From: Myxococcota bacterium
Lineage (GTDB): Bacteria; Myxococcota; B64-G9
Assembly: GCA_022710975.1 (NCBI GenBank)
Contig: JAKLGA010000005.1
Coordinates: 248,001 to 312,000, forward strand
DNA: 64,000 nucleotides
Direction: 5' to 3'
Shown: positions 27,325-37,879 of the stretch, one piece after another
Layout of the letters: every line of letters begins with the position of its first letter
Numbering within the stretch: position 1 is the stretch's first letter
Translations under genes and position numbers: made by a program
Notes under the pieces: generated by a model
Seen by the model: only the letters and a program-made list of their open reading frames with translations
Told to the model about the DNA's origin: nothing
The model's database searches: none

Positions 27325-28599
27325 TCACGCTCCCTGGCCGGTCCCCTGGCCGATCGGAGAGCCGCCGGGCGAGGCCCCGGCGGGCTTGCCGGGGGCGGGG
27401 GCGCACTCGGACTTGGCCGCCTGCTCCTCGTCCCGGTAGCGATCGCGGATGGCCAGGACCTCGTCCATGCCCGCGGCGAAGGCCTCCACGGCCTCGGGAT
27501 CGAAGTGCTTGCCCGCGTCCTGGCGCAGGATGCCGAGGGTCTCCTCCACCCCCAGCGCGCCCTTGTACACCCGCTTCGAGATGAGGGCGTCGAACACGTC
27601 GGCCACCGCCACGATGCGGCCCGCCTGGGGGATGTCCTTGCCCTTGAGTCCGCGCGGGTAGCCGCTGCCGTCCCACTTCTCGTGGTGCGTCCAGGCTACC
27701 AGCTCGCTCATCTGCAGCACCGGGGACTCCGAGCCCGCCAGGATGCGGCTGCCGATGGTGGTGTGGTGCTGCATGGCCTCGCGCTCCTCGGGCGTCAGCC
27801 GGCCGGGCTTCAAGAGGATGGCGTCGGCGATGCCGATCTTGCCCACGTCGTGCATGGGCGAGGCGTACAACATCAGCTCCACGTCCGCCGCGCCCCAGCC
27901 CAGCCGGCGGGCCAGGCTGGCCGAGTAATTGCTCACCCGGCGGACGTGCTGGGCGGTGTCCTTGTCCTTGTACTCGGCCGCCATGGCCAGGCGGTAGATG
28001 GTGTCCAGGTGGATGCGCTTGATCTCTGAGGTCAGCCGCGCGTTGTTGACGGCCACGGCCGCCTGGGAGGCGAGCGAGCGCACCAGGTCCTCGCGCTCGG
28101 GCTCGAAGGGCACGACCTGGCCCGTCACGGTGGCGTTGATGAGCTGCAGCACCCCCAGCACCTGCCCGCGGTGGTCCAGCATGGGGACCGTCAGGATGGA
28201 GCGGGTGCGGTAGTCGTTGCGCTCGTCGAAGGAGGTGTTGAAGCCGTAGGGCGCCTCGCGCGGGATGGAGTAGGCGTCCGGGATGTTCAGGTTCTTGCGG
28301 GTCACCGCCACGTAGCCGGCGATGCTGTGCTCGGTGATGGGCAGGGTGAAGGGGGAGAACAGCTCGTCCTCGCCGTCGGGCCCCAGCCGGCGGGAGAGGG
28401 TCTCGTTCTGCGAGACCGCGAAGCGCAGGCTGTCGCCCTCCCGCAGGTACAGCGAGCCCGCGTCCGCGGAGGTGAAGGCCCGCGCCTCGCGCACGATCAT
28501 CTCGAGGAGCTGGTCGAGCTCGTGCACGGCGGTCAGCGCGATGCCCACCTGGGTCAGCTTGAGCACCTGCTCCCGGAAGCTCTCCATGTCCTGCGACAT
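27325..28599 (-). CDS. GAF and HD-GYP domain phosphodiesterase (c-di-GMP degradation)
   Basis: 424 aa, soluble. A GAF domain spans about residues 20-180 ('FTSADAGSLYLREGDSLRFAV' to 'VGVLQLINA'-like sequence). An HD-GYP domain spans about 185-385: 'MHDVGKIGIAD' (His250-Asp251), 'HHTTIGSRIL', 'WTHHEKWDGSGYPRGLKG' and 'RIVAVADVFDAL', so all metal ligands and the GYP signature are present. It should hydrolyse c-di-GMP under control of a GAF ligand. The tail (about 395-424) is Pro/Ala/Gly-rich. Likely effectors in this window are the three PilZ proteins. Start at 28599 is supported by GGAAGGGA upstream. Confidence 0.88.
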   Translation of the reverse strand: MSQDMESFREQVLKLTQVGIALTAVHELDQLLEMIVREARAFTSADAGSLYLREGDSLRFAVSQNETLSRRLGPDGEDELFSPFTLPITEHSIAGYVAVTRKNLNIPDAYSIPREAPYGFNTSFDERNDYRTRSILTVPMLDHRGQVLGVLQLINATVTGQVVPFEPEREDLVRSLASQAAVAVNNARLTSEIKRIHLDTIYRLAMAAEYKDKDTAQHVRRVSNYSASLARRLGWGAADVELMLYASPMHDVGKIGIADAILLKPGRLTPEEREAMQHHTTIGSRILAGSESPVLQMSELVAWTHHEKWDGSGYPRGLKGKDIPQAGRIVAVADVFDALISKRVYKGALGVEETLGILRQDAGKHFDPEAVEAFAAGMDEVLAIRDRYRDEEQAAKSECAPAPGKPAGASPGGSPIGQGTGQGA

Positions 28600-28692
28600 C
28601 GACGACCGTCCCTTCCGGCCCCCATCGGGAGGCGCGCCGGAGGCATGCTACCATGGAGCCCTGGGCCGATGGAACCGCCCCCCGGACAGGGG

Positions 28693-28698
28693 TATCAT
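28693..28698 (+). promoter_or_regulatory. Possible -10 box (TATCAT) upstream of the secreted protein gene
   Basis: TATCAT matches five of six consensus bases and lies about 92 nt before the ATG at 28791. A second weaker candidate, TATCCT, is at 28755-28760. I cannot assign a -35 to either. Confidence 0.25.
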
Positions 28699-28790
28699 GG
28701 GGCGAGGCCCTGGCCGTGCGGCGGGATAGATCCTGGCGCCCCCTGGGACGTCGGTATCCTTCGTAACGTGCCTGAACGGGAGGTTTTCCC

Positions 28791-29669
28791 ATGAAGATCA
28801 ATGCGTTGCTTGCTTCCTCCGCCCTGCTGGTGACCAGCCTGCTGCTCCCGGCGGACGCCGGGGCGGACATCTGGTTCTCGGGCTCGCCCTCCACGGGCGA
28901 GTACTCCGTCGAGCTGCTGGTCGGCGGGGCGCCGGTGCCGGTGGGCTGGCTCTCGGGACAGGCCTACGCGGAGGGGCGCATCGGCGAGCGCTACGTCATC
29001 CGGGTCCACAACCGCTCCTGGCGGCGGGTGGAGGCGGTCATCTCCGTGGACGGCCGGGACGCCATCGACGGCCGCGACGCCCAGCTCCACAAGCGGGGCT
29101 ACGTGATCCCGGCCTACTCGTTCATCGACGTGGACGGCTTCCGCCTGAACCGGGCGGACGTGGCCTCGTTCCGCTTCACCACCGTGCCCGACTCGTACAC
29201 CGCGCGCATGGGCACCCCCTGGAAGGTGGGGGTGGTCGGCGTGGCCATCTTCCCCGAGTACGTGCGGCCCCAGCCCCGCCCTCGCCCCCGCCCCCCGTAC
29301 GTGATGGAGGAGCGCGGCCGCCCGGGCGACTGGGACGCCGCCGCCGAGGCCCCGGCCGCGGGCGCGGCCAAGTCCATGGGCGGCTACGGCGACGACGGCT
29401 ACTACCGCGGCAGCGCCCGCAACCTGGGCACCGAGTTCGGGGAGCGGCGCTACTCGCCGGTCAGCGAGACCAGCTTCACCCGCGAGAACTGGGGCAGCCC
29501 GGCCGCGCGCCTGGGGCTGCGCTACGACGACCGCCGGGGGCTGTGCAACCTGGGGCTGGGGGCCTTCTGCTACCCCGACTACCCGCCCGAGCCCTACTAC
29601 CCGCCCCCCCGGTACGACGACTACTCCAACCCGCCCCCGGGCTGGGAGCACTTCAACCCGGGCTACTGA
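28791..29669 (+). CDS. Secreted protein of unknown function with Pro/Tyr-rich tail
   Basis: 292 aa. Signal peptide MKINALLASSALLVTSLLLP with cleavage near 'ADAGAD'. Residues about 25-150 form a beta-rich domain ('YSVELLVGGAPVPVGWLSGQAYAEGRIGERYVIRVHNRS', 'VISVDGRDAIDGRDA', 'FRFTTVPDSYTARMGTP'). The second half is low-complexity, rich in Pro, Arg, Tyr and Gly ('RPQPRPRPRPPY', 'PDYPPEPYYPPPRYDDY'). The GREDA-like 'VSVDGRDAIDGRDA' segment occurs in other exported proteins of unknown role; I do not recognise a family with certainty. Ribosome-binding site GGGAGG precedes the ATG. Between two housekeeping-type genes, with its own promoter region. Confidence 0.7.
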   Translation: MKINALLASSALLVTSLLLPADAGADIWFSGSPSTGEYSVELLVGGAPVPVGWLSGQAYAEGRIGERYVIRVHNRSWRRVEAVISVDGRDAIDGRDAQLHKRGYVIPAYSFIDVDGFRLNRADVASFRFTTVPDSYTARMGTPWKVGVVGVAIFPEYVRPQPRPRPRPPYVMEERGRPGDWDAAAEAPAAGAAKSMGGYGDDGYYRGSARNLGTEFGERRYSPVSETSFTRENWGSPAARLGLRYDDRRGLCNLGLGAFCYPDYPPEPYYPPPRYDDYSNPPPGWEHFNPGY

Positions 29670-29727
29670 GCCCGGTCCAGCTCGCCCGCCTCCCGCCCTC
29701 GCCCGACTTCCACGCAGGACAAAAAGG

Positions 29728-29735
29728 TATACACT
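29728..29735 (+). promoter_or_regulatory. Possible -10 region (TATACACT) of glmS
   Basis: TATACACT follows an A-run (29721-29725) and lies about 52 nt before the glmS ATG. It contains both TATACA and TACACT. No good -35 is present at the standard distance. Confidence 0.35.
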
Positions 29736-29786
29736 CGCGCGCAGGCGGTGCCGTCCTCGCCCAGGGGCACCGTGGAGGTGGGAGCG

Positions 29787-31613
<1,827 letters not shown>

Positions 31614-31619
31614 GCGCCC

Positions 31620-32432
31620 CTACTTGATCGACTCGGCCATCTGGCAGGCGGGCTTGAAGCCGAGCCCGCAGCCCTTGAGCAGGAACACCTTGCCCTTGGC
31701 CAGGTCCGCCGGGACCCCGCGGCCCTGCGCGTGGCAGAGCCCCAGCATGCCGCAGCCGTTCGGGCTGTTCAGCTCGCAGGCCCGCCCCAGGGACTTCAGC
31801 GCCTGGGCCTCGTCCTTGGGCACGCCCTGGCCGTTGAGTTGCATGGCGCCCAGGTTGGTGCAGGCCATGTGCGAGCCCAGCTCGCAGGCCTTGGCGTAGG
31901 CCGCGGCGCCGCGCTTCGGGTCCGGGCTGACCTTGGGGTTCTCGGTCAACATCAGCCCCAGCATGAAGCACCCGTTCTCGCTCTTGAGCTTGCAGCTCTT
32001 CTCGAACCACTGGATGGCCTTGGGCCCGTCGAACACCGGCGCGTCGGGCGCGCCGTAGATCATCCCCAGCTTGTCGCAGCCCAGCGACTCCCCGAGACCG
32101 CAGCCCTTCTGGTAGAGCGCCTCGGCCCTGGCCTGGTCCTTGGGGCGGCCCGCGCCCTCCTCGTGGGCCACGGCCACCATCAGGCAGCCCTTGCCCTTCT
32201 TGAGGTCGCAGGCCTTCTGGTAGAAGTCGAGCGCCTTGGCCTCGTCCTTGGCCCGCTCGCCCTGGCCCAGGCTGAGGGCCGCCGCGACCGTCAGGCAGCC
32301 GTCGCCCTTATTCTTCAGGCAGTCCTTCTCGGCCTTGTCCACGAGCTGCTTGCCCGGGTCCTGGGCCCAGGCCACGCCCGCCAGCAACAGCCCCGCCACG
32401 CCCGCCAGCAGCACGCTCCGCATAGACCGCAT
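31620..32432 (-). CDS. Secreted Cys-rich Sel1-repeat protein
   Basis: 270 aa. Signal peptide ends 'LLLAGVAWAQ'. The mature protein is about six to seven Sel1-like helix pairs of about 36 aa, each with a Cys pair eight residues apart ('ACDLKKGKGCLMVAVAHEEGAG', 'ACELGSHMACTNLGAMQLNGQG', 'GCGLGFKPACQMAESIK'). This disulfide-clamped Sel1 form is known from Helicobacter Hcp proteins and is widespread in myxobacteria as solenoid binding proteins. Partner unknown. Start at 32432 is fixed by GGAGG 7 nt upstream; an earlier in-frame ATG (32471) lacks one. It converges on glmS. Confidence 0.8.
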   Translation of the reverse strand: MRSMRSVLLAGVAGLLLAGVAWAQDPGKQLVDKAEKDCLKNKGDGCLTVAAALSLGQGERAKDEAKALDFYQKACDLKKGKGCLMVAVAHEEGAGRPKDQARAEALYQKGCGLGESLGCDKLGMIYGAPDAPVFDGPKAIQWFEKSCKLKSENGCFMLGLMLTENPKVSPDPKRGAAAYAKACELGSHMACTNLGAMQLNGQGVPKDEAQALKSLGRACELNSPNGCGMLGLCHAQGRGVPADLAKGKVFLLKGCGLGFKPACQMAESIK

Positions 32433-32486
32433 CGGCCACCTCCGGGATTCGAGATGCCCCAGAGGTACCACCGGCGGGGGCCGGGA

Positions 32487-33278
32487 TCAACGCCAGGAGC
32501 TGGCCTCGGACTGCTTGTGCAGGCGCTGGGCACCGTTGTCGAAGTAGCTGCCGTCCAGGCCCTGGACGGCCTGGGCCAGGGGCGCGGTCGAGGCCAGCTC
32601 GAGGCGCTGAACCTCCGACCAGGCCACCTGGATGCGCTCCGGGCCGAGCATGGGTCGCAGGTCCACCCCGTCCGGCTCCACCGCGGCGTGCAGCACGCAG
32701 CCGTTCTTCAGCACCAGGCGCCAGTCGTTCTTGCCCGGGGAGCGGCGCTCGAGCGACACGATCTCCGCCAGGAAGGGCTCGAGCGTGCCCATCTCGCCCT
32801 TGAGCCGCACCCGGCTCTGCTCCGCGTCCACGTAGAAGTCGTCGCCGCTGTGGGTCAGCACCCGGAAGGCCGGCCGCTCGAGGCCGACCGCCTGGCCGCG
32901 GAACCGCAGCCGGGCCAGCTTCTGGATGGGCACGTCGACCGGCACCTGCGCGCCGCCCACCTCGAGCGTCACGCGCACGATCGGTTTCTGCCAGTCGCCC
33001 ACGAACTCGCTGCCGTCCCGCAGCCACAGGCGGATCAGGCTGCCCGACTCCTGCAGGTCCCCGCCCTCGAGCGGGCCGATCTCGCCCGCGTCCTCCGCGG
33101 CGAACTCGAGCGCGCCGAGCTGGGTCTTCAGGGTGAAGGCCGAGGTGTCGAGCGCGCCCGCCACCACCTGCCCGTCGTTGAGCTGCACGAACACCTGCGG
33201 CACCCCGGGCTGCCCGCCCGTGACGCAGCCCGCTCCGGCCAGGCCCAGAAGCAGCAGCGCGATCCACCGTGCACCCAT
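32487..33278 (-). CDS. Lipoprotein with four tandem beta-repeat units
   Basis: 263 aa. Signal MGARWIALLLLGLAGAGC with Cys18 as lipidation site. The mature part reads as four units of about 45-55 aa, each beginning 'L.(D/S)G..(V/F).G/D' and ending '.V....V..L.(F/L)': 'VQLNDGQVVAGAL', 'LWLRDGSEFVGDW', 'VLTHSGDDFYVDA', 'LVLKNGCVLHAAV'. These look like tandem beta-barrel or beta-sheet repeats. I do not recognise a named family. Start at 33278 has GAGGAGG upstream; an earlier ATG (33314) does not. It is followed downstream on the same strand by the Sel1 gene. Confidence 0.65.
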   Translation of the reverse strand: MGARWIALLLLGLAGAGCVTGGQPGVPQVFVQLNDGQVVAGALDTSAFTLKTQLGALEFAAEDAGEIGPLEGGDLQESGSLIRLWLRDGSEFVGDWQKPIVRVTLEVGGAQVPVDVPIQKLARLRFRGQAVGLERPAFRVLTHSGDDFYVDAEQSRVRLKGEMGTLEPFLAEIVSLERRSPGKNDWRLVLKNGCVLHAAVEPDGVDLRPMLGPERIQVAWSEVQRLELASTAPLAQAVQGLDGSYFDNGAQRLHKQSEASSWR

Positions 33279-33403
33279 GGGTTCCTCCTCGGGGCGCGCT
33301 GGGGTGGCGCCCACGAGCCCAGGCTAGCCGGGCGCGCGGGCCGGGTTGTCAGCGGATGGTCAAGAAGCGGAAAAAGATTTCCGGCGGAGGCGCCGCCGCG
33401 GGC

Positions 33404-34318
33404 TCAGGGCTGGAGGGCCAGGTAGCCGAGCAGGCCGCGCAGGCTGTTCTTCACGTAGAACTCCTCGCGGGTCTGGATGTCCGCGGGCAGGCCCTGGAAG
33501 GCGTCCTGGCCGAAGGCCGGGTCCTCCGCCAGCAGGCGCCGGAAGATGGCCTCGACCAGCTCGGGCTCGGGCGCGGACGGCCGCGCGGCGCGCTGCCGCC
33601 GGCAGACCTCCACCCACACGGCGAGCTGCGCCCGGGCGCGGGCCGCGAGCGCGCGCAGATCCCCCACCTCCCCGTGGTGGGCGAGCGCCACCCTGGACGG
33701 GGCCGGCGCGAGCGCGGCCAGCCGCTCGAGGGAGGACAGGAACACCCCGAGCTCGAACCGCGGCGGGGTGGCCGGCCGGAGGTACTCGCGGCCGTTCGAC
33801 AGCTGCATGCGGGTCGCCAGCGCCTCGCCGGCGAACAGGATCTCCCCCACCCGGAAGGACAGGTGGTGCGGGGCGTGGCCGGGCGTGGGGATGACCTCCA
33901 CGCCCTGGGCCCGCAGCTCCGCCTCCGAGGCGAACCGCCCGGCCGCCACGGGCCCGGGCGGCCCGTACATCTCGGCCACCGCCCCGATCGCGCGGAGCGA
34001 GCCCTGCCACAGCTGCTCGGGCGCCTGCAGGTGCCTCACCCCACCCGCGTGGCAGAACACCCTGGCCCCGGGGAACGCCTCGAGCAGCGCGGCCGTGCCG
34101 CCGCCGTGGTCCAGGTGGATGTGGGTCAGCAGCACGAGGTCCAGCCGCTCCACGCCCAGCGCCCGCAGCCGCTCGACGAGCTGCGGGATGGTGCGGGTCG
34201 GGCCGGGGTCCACCACCAGGCCGAGCCCGGGGCGCGCGAGCACCCAGCAGGCGATGAAACGCCGGTAGCCATCGCTGGGCTGGTCGAGATCGACCAGGCT
34301 GAGCGTCGTCGGCGTCAC
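33404..34318 (-). CDS. Metallo-beta-lactamase fold hydrolase
   Basis: 304 aa from a GTG at 34318. 'VVDPGPTRTIPQLVERL' and 'VLLTHIHLDHGGGTAALLE' (HxHxDH), then 'VIPTPGHAPHHLSF' (third metal His), 'LFAGEA' (bridging position is Glu here, where many members have Asp) and a late 'ALAHHGE' supply the two-metal site. The C-terminal about 90 aa is helical. Substrate unknown: glyoxalase II-like, RNase or lactonase activities are all possible in this superfamily. The GTG overlaps the stop of the barrel protein upstream (GTGA), so it is translationally coupled to it. Confidence 0.8.
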   Translation of the reverse strand: MTPTTLSLVDLDQPSDGYRRFIACWVLARPGLGLVVDPGPTRTIPQLVERLRALGVERLDLVLLTHIHLDHGGGTAALLEAFPGARVFCHAGGVRHLQAPEQLWQGSLRAIGAVAEMYGPPGPVAAGRFASEAELRAQGVEVIPTPGHAPHHLSFRVGEILFAGEALATRMQLSNGREYLRPATPPRFELGVFLSSLERLAALAPAPSRVALAHHGEVGDLRALAARARAQLAVWVEVCRRQRAARPSAPEPELVEAIFRRLLAEDPAFGQDAFQGLPADIQTREEFYVKNSLRGLLGYLALQP

Positions 34319-34974
34319 GGGCTGATGGTGATGCCGAAGTTCACTGTGAAGGCGTACAGCTCGAAGGTGTTCGTGTACGTCTCGCGCACGCAGGTGAGCG
34401 AGTCCTCGTCCATGATGGGCTCGCCGGCGTCGTCCAGGCTGCAGCGGGTCTTGTCGTGGCTGGCCTGGCCGACCCGGAACCCGAGCTCGGCGAACACGCC
34501 CCAGTTCGACTCCGAGCGCCAGGCCACCCCGACGGCCGCCAGGCCGGACCCGCCGTGCGCCAGGGCCACGTAGGTGTCCGTGTTGTTGGCGAACGCGTAG
34601 CCGCCCGCGAGCAGCCCGTACACCCGCACCGGGTCCTCGAGGAAGTCGAAACCCAGGGCCACGTCCGCGTGCATCCAGGTCACGTCGTAGGGCGAGGTCT
34701 CGGGCAGGATGTAGTGCAGGCTGGGGCGGATGCCCACGTTGAGCCAGTCGAGCACCGGGTAGAGGAACATGGCGTTCACCCCGGCCACCAGCTCGGCGTC
34801 CCCGAGCCCGAAGCCGGCCATCACGTCGGCGCCGATCTGGAACTCGATGACCGCCTTGTCGTCCGCGGCCAGCGCCAGCGGGGCGGGCTCGCCGGGTGGC
34901 TGCGCCTCCTGGGCGAGCAGGGCGGCCGGCGCCAGCCACAGGATCGAGAGCAGGCTGATGATTCGCGTGTTCAT
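34315..34974 (-). CDS. Outer-membrane beta-barrel protein of unknown function
   Basis: 219 aa. Signal peptide 'MNTRIISLLSILWLAPAALLAQ'. Alternating hydrophobic/polar strands with aromatic ends run from about residue 40 to the C-terminal 'FTVNFGITISP'. The segment 'FLYPVLDWLNVGIRPSLHYILPE' matches 'FAYPVLDWLLPFAELGVGLHYYLP' in the protein at 22233-23390, so the two are probably related barrels. Two Cys near the C-terminus may form an extracellular-loop disulfide. It is downstream of the protein at 34987 (gap 12 nt) and coupled to the MBL hydrolase. Confidence 0.65.
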   Translation of the reverse strand: MNTRIISLLSILWLAPAALLAQEAQPPGEPAPLALAADDKAVIEFQIGADVMAGFGLGDAELVAGVNAMFLYPVLDWLNVGIRPSLHYILPETSPYDVTWMHADVALGFDFLEDPVRVYGLLAGGYAFANNTDTYVALAHGGSGLAAVGVAWRSESNWGVFAELGFRVGQASHDKTRCSLDDAGEPIMDEDSLTCVRETYTNTFELYAFTVNFGITISP

Positions 34975-34986
34975 GGCGTGCGCTCC

Positions 34987-36432
34987 TCAGAAGGTCGGGA
35001 GGTAGCCCTGCACGGTGAACCAGTGGTTGTGATCGAAGATGAGCGTGTTCCGCCCGCCGATGTTCCTCTCGTACTGGTAGCGCAGGTGCAGCGGCACGTA
35101 GATGGGGAACAGGTTCACCCCGGCCGAGAGGCGCATGATCTCGTAGTGGCCCGCGGCCTGCATCTCCAGCGCCTTGACCATCTGCTCGAAGCGCCAGTCG
35201 GCCTTGAGCTCGGGCTCCTGGCTGAAGGAGTAGCCCACCGCCGCGCCGAAGTCGAACAGCAGGAAGGCGATGCCCAGGCCCACCTGGGCGCTGCAGCCGA
35301 AGCCCGGGGTGTAGTCGTAGCTCCCGCCCGAGAGATCGTGCATGTCCGGGAAGTAGGCGCGATCGGGGTCGAGCATGTCGAGCAGCCGGTTGCCATCCGG
35401 GGTGGGCTCGGGGAAGTCCGGGTAGCGCCGCGTCTGCTTGAAGCGGTAGGCGGCGCCGAACTCCGCGCTCAGCACGATGTCGATCCAGTAGGAGTGCTTG
35501 AACACGCGCACGTCGAAGTTCTTGGTGAAGCCCATGCCGAACGAGCCCACCCCCGCGTCGAGATCCGGGCCGGTGCCCAGGGTGAGAGAGTTGTTCGGGT
35601 CGCCGATGTGCCCGGTGGGCAGGTACACCCGGCCGGTGAACGAGCCGCTCCAGCGCTCGTTGCGCAGGTAGTTCCAGGAGAAGCCCAGGTTGATATCGGA
35701 CAGCACCACCCCGTCCGAGTCGTACACCTTGCCCGGGCCCTTGGTCTCCAGGTCGCTCACCTGCGGATCGATCATGGTCGGACGCCCCAGGCGGGGCAGG
35801 TAGCCCATGAACCAGGCCGCGGCCTCGTTGGCGTGCTCGGGCAGCACGTGGCCGCTGGCGTCGAACCACTCGGCCTGGCTCTGCGGGTAGCCGCCCCCGG
35901 CCATGTAGGAGTTGATGAGCAGGGCGGCCGTGGGATCCAGGCGGGTCAGCTTGGGGCGCAGCTCCACGTGCATGTACTGCAGCGGCACCTCGACGTAGAA
36001 GTCGAGCGGGTCGGTCAGGCCATAGGAGAACTGCATGGTGATGCCGCCGCCCTCGCCCGAGGCGCCGAGATCGAGGGCCAGGGTGGGGTTCTCCGGATCG
36101 CCGAAGGTGATCGGCGCCACCATGGCGGTGCGCTTGCGGTGGTTGTTGAAGCGGCCCACCGCCCGGCGCATGTTCCACTCGATCTTGAAGCTGAACACCC
36201 CCTGGGGGAGCTGGGCGCTCAGGCCGTACAGATCGAGGTTCGACACCCGATCGACCCACTTGTCGATGAAGGCCTTGTAGCCGTTCGGCTCCTCCTCCGC
36301 CGCCGGCGCGGCCTCCGCGCTGGAGGGGTCGCCCTCCCCCTCCTCGGCCCTGGCGATCGGCGCCAGGCACAGCCCGGCCAGGACCGCCAGCAGGCTCGCA
36401 CGCCCGATGCTCGTGGTACACGCGCGCTTCAC
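34987..36432 (-). CDS. Large outer-membrane protein of unknown function
   Basis: 481 aa from GTG 36432, chosen because GAGGAGGG lies just upstream. The signal peptide runs to about residue 30 ('LAGLCLAPIARAEEG'), followed by an acidic linker and a long beta-rich stretch ('GVFSFKIEWNMRRAVGRFN', 'ITMQFSYGLTDPLDFYVEVPLQYMHVELRP', 'LNMGF'-like strands, 'VGLGIAFLLFDFGAAVGYSFS'). The sequence ends 'RNTLIFDHNHWFTVQGYLPTF', with a C-terminal Phe that fits BAM recognition. Possibly a transport channel; no family assigned. It is first in a three-gene minus-strand operon with the barrel at 34315 and the MBL hydrolase. Confidence 0.65.
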   Translation of the reverse strand: MKRACTTSIGRASLLAVLAGLCLAPIARAEEGEGDPSSAEAAPAAEEEPNGYKAFIDKWVDRVSNLDLYGLSAQLPQGVFSFKIEWNMRRAVGRFNNHRKRTAMVAPITFGDPENPTLALDLGASGEGGGITMQFSYGLTDPLDFYVEVPLQYMHVELRPKLTRLDPTAALLINSYMAGGGYPQSQAEWFDASGHVLPEHANEAAAWFMGYLPRLGRPTMIDPQVSDLETKGPGKVYDSDGVVLSDINLGFSWNYLRNERWSGSFTGRVYLPTGHIGDPNNSLTLGTGPDLDAGVGSFGMGFTKNFDVRVFKHSYWIDIVLSAEFGAAYRFKQTRRYPDFPEPTPDGNRLLDMLDPDRAYFPDMHDLSGGSYDYTPGFGCSAQVGLGIAFLLFDFGAAVGYSFSQEPELKADWRFEQMVKALEMQAAGHYEIMRLSAGVNLFPIYVPLHLRYQYERNIGGRNTLIFDHNHWFTVQGYLPTF

Positions 36433-36502
36433 GGGGCCCTCCTCGTGCTCATGGTTCGTACCGCCTGGACGCCGCCATCGTATCCCCAACCCTCGGCCGG
36501 GC

Positions 36503-37879
36503 TCAACTCCGAACCCGCACCAGCCGCTCGACGGCCTCGCCGAGCGCCGCGGCCGTGCTCGGCCCCGGGCTCATGGTCTGCTCGTAGGCGTAGGCCCGGT
36601 CGGCGAAGAACTCGGGCGGCAGCAGGTACCCGAGCTCGTCGTTGCACAGGCCGAGCAGGAAGCGCGGGGCGCCCGGCAGCCGCGCGACCAGCCCGAGCCC
36701 CAGGGCCGGCGCCGGCTCGCCCGGGAGCCCGAGCAGGCTGGCCGGCCCCAGCCGGGCGAAGCTCACCTCGGTGCGGATGCCGTCGGCGCTCGGGCGCTGC
36801 TCCACGACACCGAGAGCGAGCAACATGCGGAACAGGCGGCTCTCGTCGGCCGGGAGCTTCACCTCCGCCCGGCGCACGACGAGCTCGGCCGGCCGCGGGC
36901 CCGCGCGGCGGGCCTCGGCGGCCAGGGCGAGCGCGGCCCGGCCGAGGGCCTCGCCCAGCCCCTCGAGCAGGCCCTCGCGCTCGGCCGCCGGCGTGGCGTG
37001 GCCCACCGCGGCCGAGACCATGGCGCCCAGCGCGCCGTTGAGGTACAGCCCCACCCCGCCCAGCTCCGCCTCCAGGCGCCGACAGACCACGCCGCAGAAG
37101 TCGGCGCTCACCCGGGTGCCGTCGCTCCACAGGGTCTCGGGGTGGCAGGCGTGCTGCGCCAGCGTGGCGATGGCACCGCCGGAGGAATCCACGAGCTGCA
37201 GCAGCCGGAGCTCGCGATCGAGCAGCGGGCTGCGCTCGTTGTGCACCCAGCGCCCCTCGGCGTCGAACGGCCCGCTGGCGAGCAGCAGGCGCGCCGGCCG
37301 GGCCGCGGCCACCGCGCGCTCCACGGCCGCGAGCACCCGCTCCTCCACCAGCCGCAGGTAGTCGAGCTCGAGGCCGCTGCGGCAGGGGAAGACCCCCAAC
37401 AGCCCGGGCCCCCACAGGCCCAGCGTGTCCGGAGCCTGGTGGTTGTGGGTGGAGACGAGCCACACGTGGTCCGGGTGGCGCGCCGTCAGCAGGGCCTTGA
37501 GCCGGGCGGTGCGGACCGCGGACAGGCCGATCAGATCGAGCGCCACCAGCGCGAAGGGGGTGCCGCCCGAGGACAGCACCAGGGCCCGGGCGCACAGCGG
37601 GTCGCGCACCGCGGTGGCCCGCCGCTCGAAGCCGAACCCTGCCAGCCGGCAGCCGAGCGGCGGGGTGATGTCCTCGACCGCCGCGCCCGCGACCAGCCCG
37701 CCTTCGCCCGGGCCGTCCCTCAGCGCGTCCAGCGGCCGCGGCCCACCCGGCGGGACGGGCGGGACCTCGAGGCGCGGCAGGCGCCCCCGCCCGAACCGCT
37801 CGAGCCCGGCGGCCAGCGGCCCCCACACGGGCAGGCGCCACAGCCCGCGGAGCAGGTCCTCCCACCCGGGCAGCGTCAT
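36503..37879 (-). CDS. Neutral/alkaline ceramidase-like hydrolase
   Basis: 458 aa, no signal peptide evident. 'VAGAAVEDITPPLGCRLAGFGFERRATAVRDPLCARALVL' matches the N-terminal domain of neutral/alkaline non-lysosomal ceramidases. 'VSTHNHQAPDTLGLWGP' corresponds to their zinc-binding 'THTHSGP' region, and 'HACHPETLWSDGTRVSADFCG' is the second conserved block. Proteins with only this domain are common in bacteria beside carbohydrate enzymes, and their substrates are mostly unknown. The start overlaps the stop of the YdjC gene (ATGA), so it is coupled to the glycan-degradation genes. Confidence 0.75.
   Translation of the reverse strand: MTLPGWEDLLRGLWRLPVWGPLAAGLERFGRGRLPRLEVPPVPPGGPRPLDALRDGPGEGGLVAGAAVEDITPPLGCRLAGFGFERRATAVRDPLCARALVLSSGGTPFALVALDLIGLSAVRTARLKALLTARHPDHVWLVSTHNHQAPDTLGLWGPGLLGVFPCRSGLELDYLRLVEERVLAAVERAVAAARPARLLLASGPFDAEGRWVHNERSPLLDRELRLLQLVDSSGGAIATLAQHACHPETLWSDGTRVSADFCGVVCRRLEAELGGVGLYLNGALGAMVSAAVGHATPAAEREGLLEGLGEALGRAALALAAEARRAGPRPAELVVRRAEVKLPADESRLFRMLLALGVVEQRPSADGIRTEVSFARLGPASLLGLPGEPAPALGLGLVARLPGAPRFLLGLCNDELGYLLPPEFFADRAYAYEQTMSPGPSTAAALGEAVERLVRVRS

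Noticed and set aside
29700-29786. glmS ribozyme or riboswitch upstream of glmS
   Set aside because: The leader after the predicted promoter is only about 45 nt, too short for the glmS ribozyme, and no catalytic-core sequence is seen.
34319-36421. Minus-strand extension upstream of the MBL hydrolase
   Set aside because: It is a frame shadow of the two outer-membrane protein genes; the MBL start is at the GTGA overlap (34318).
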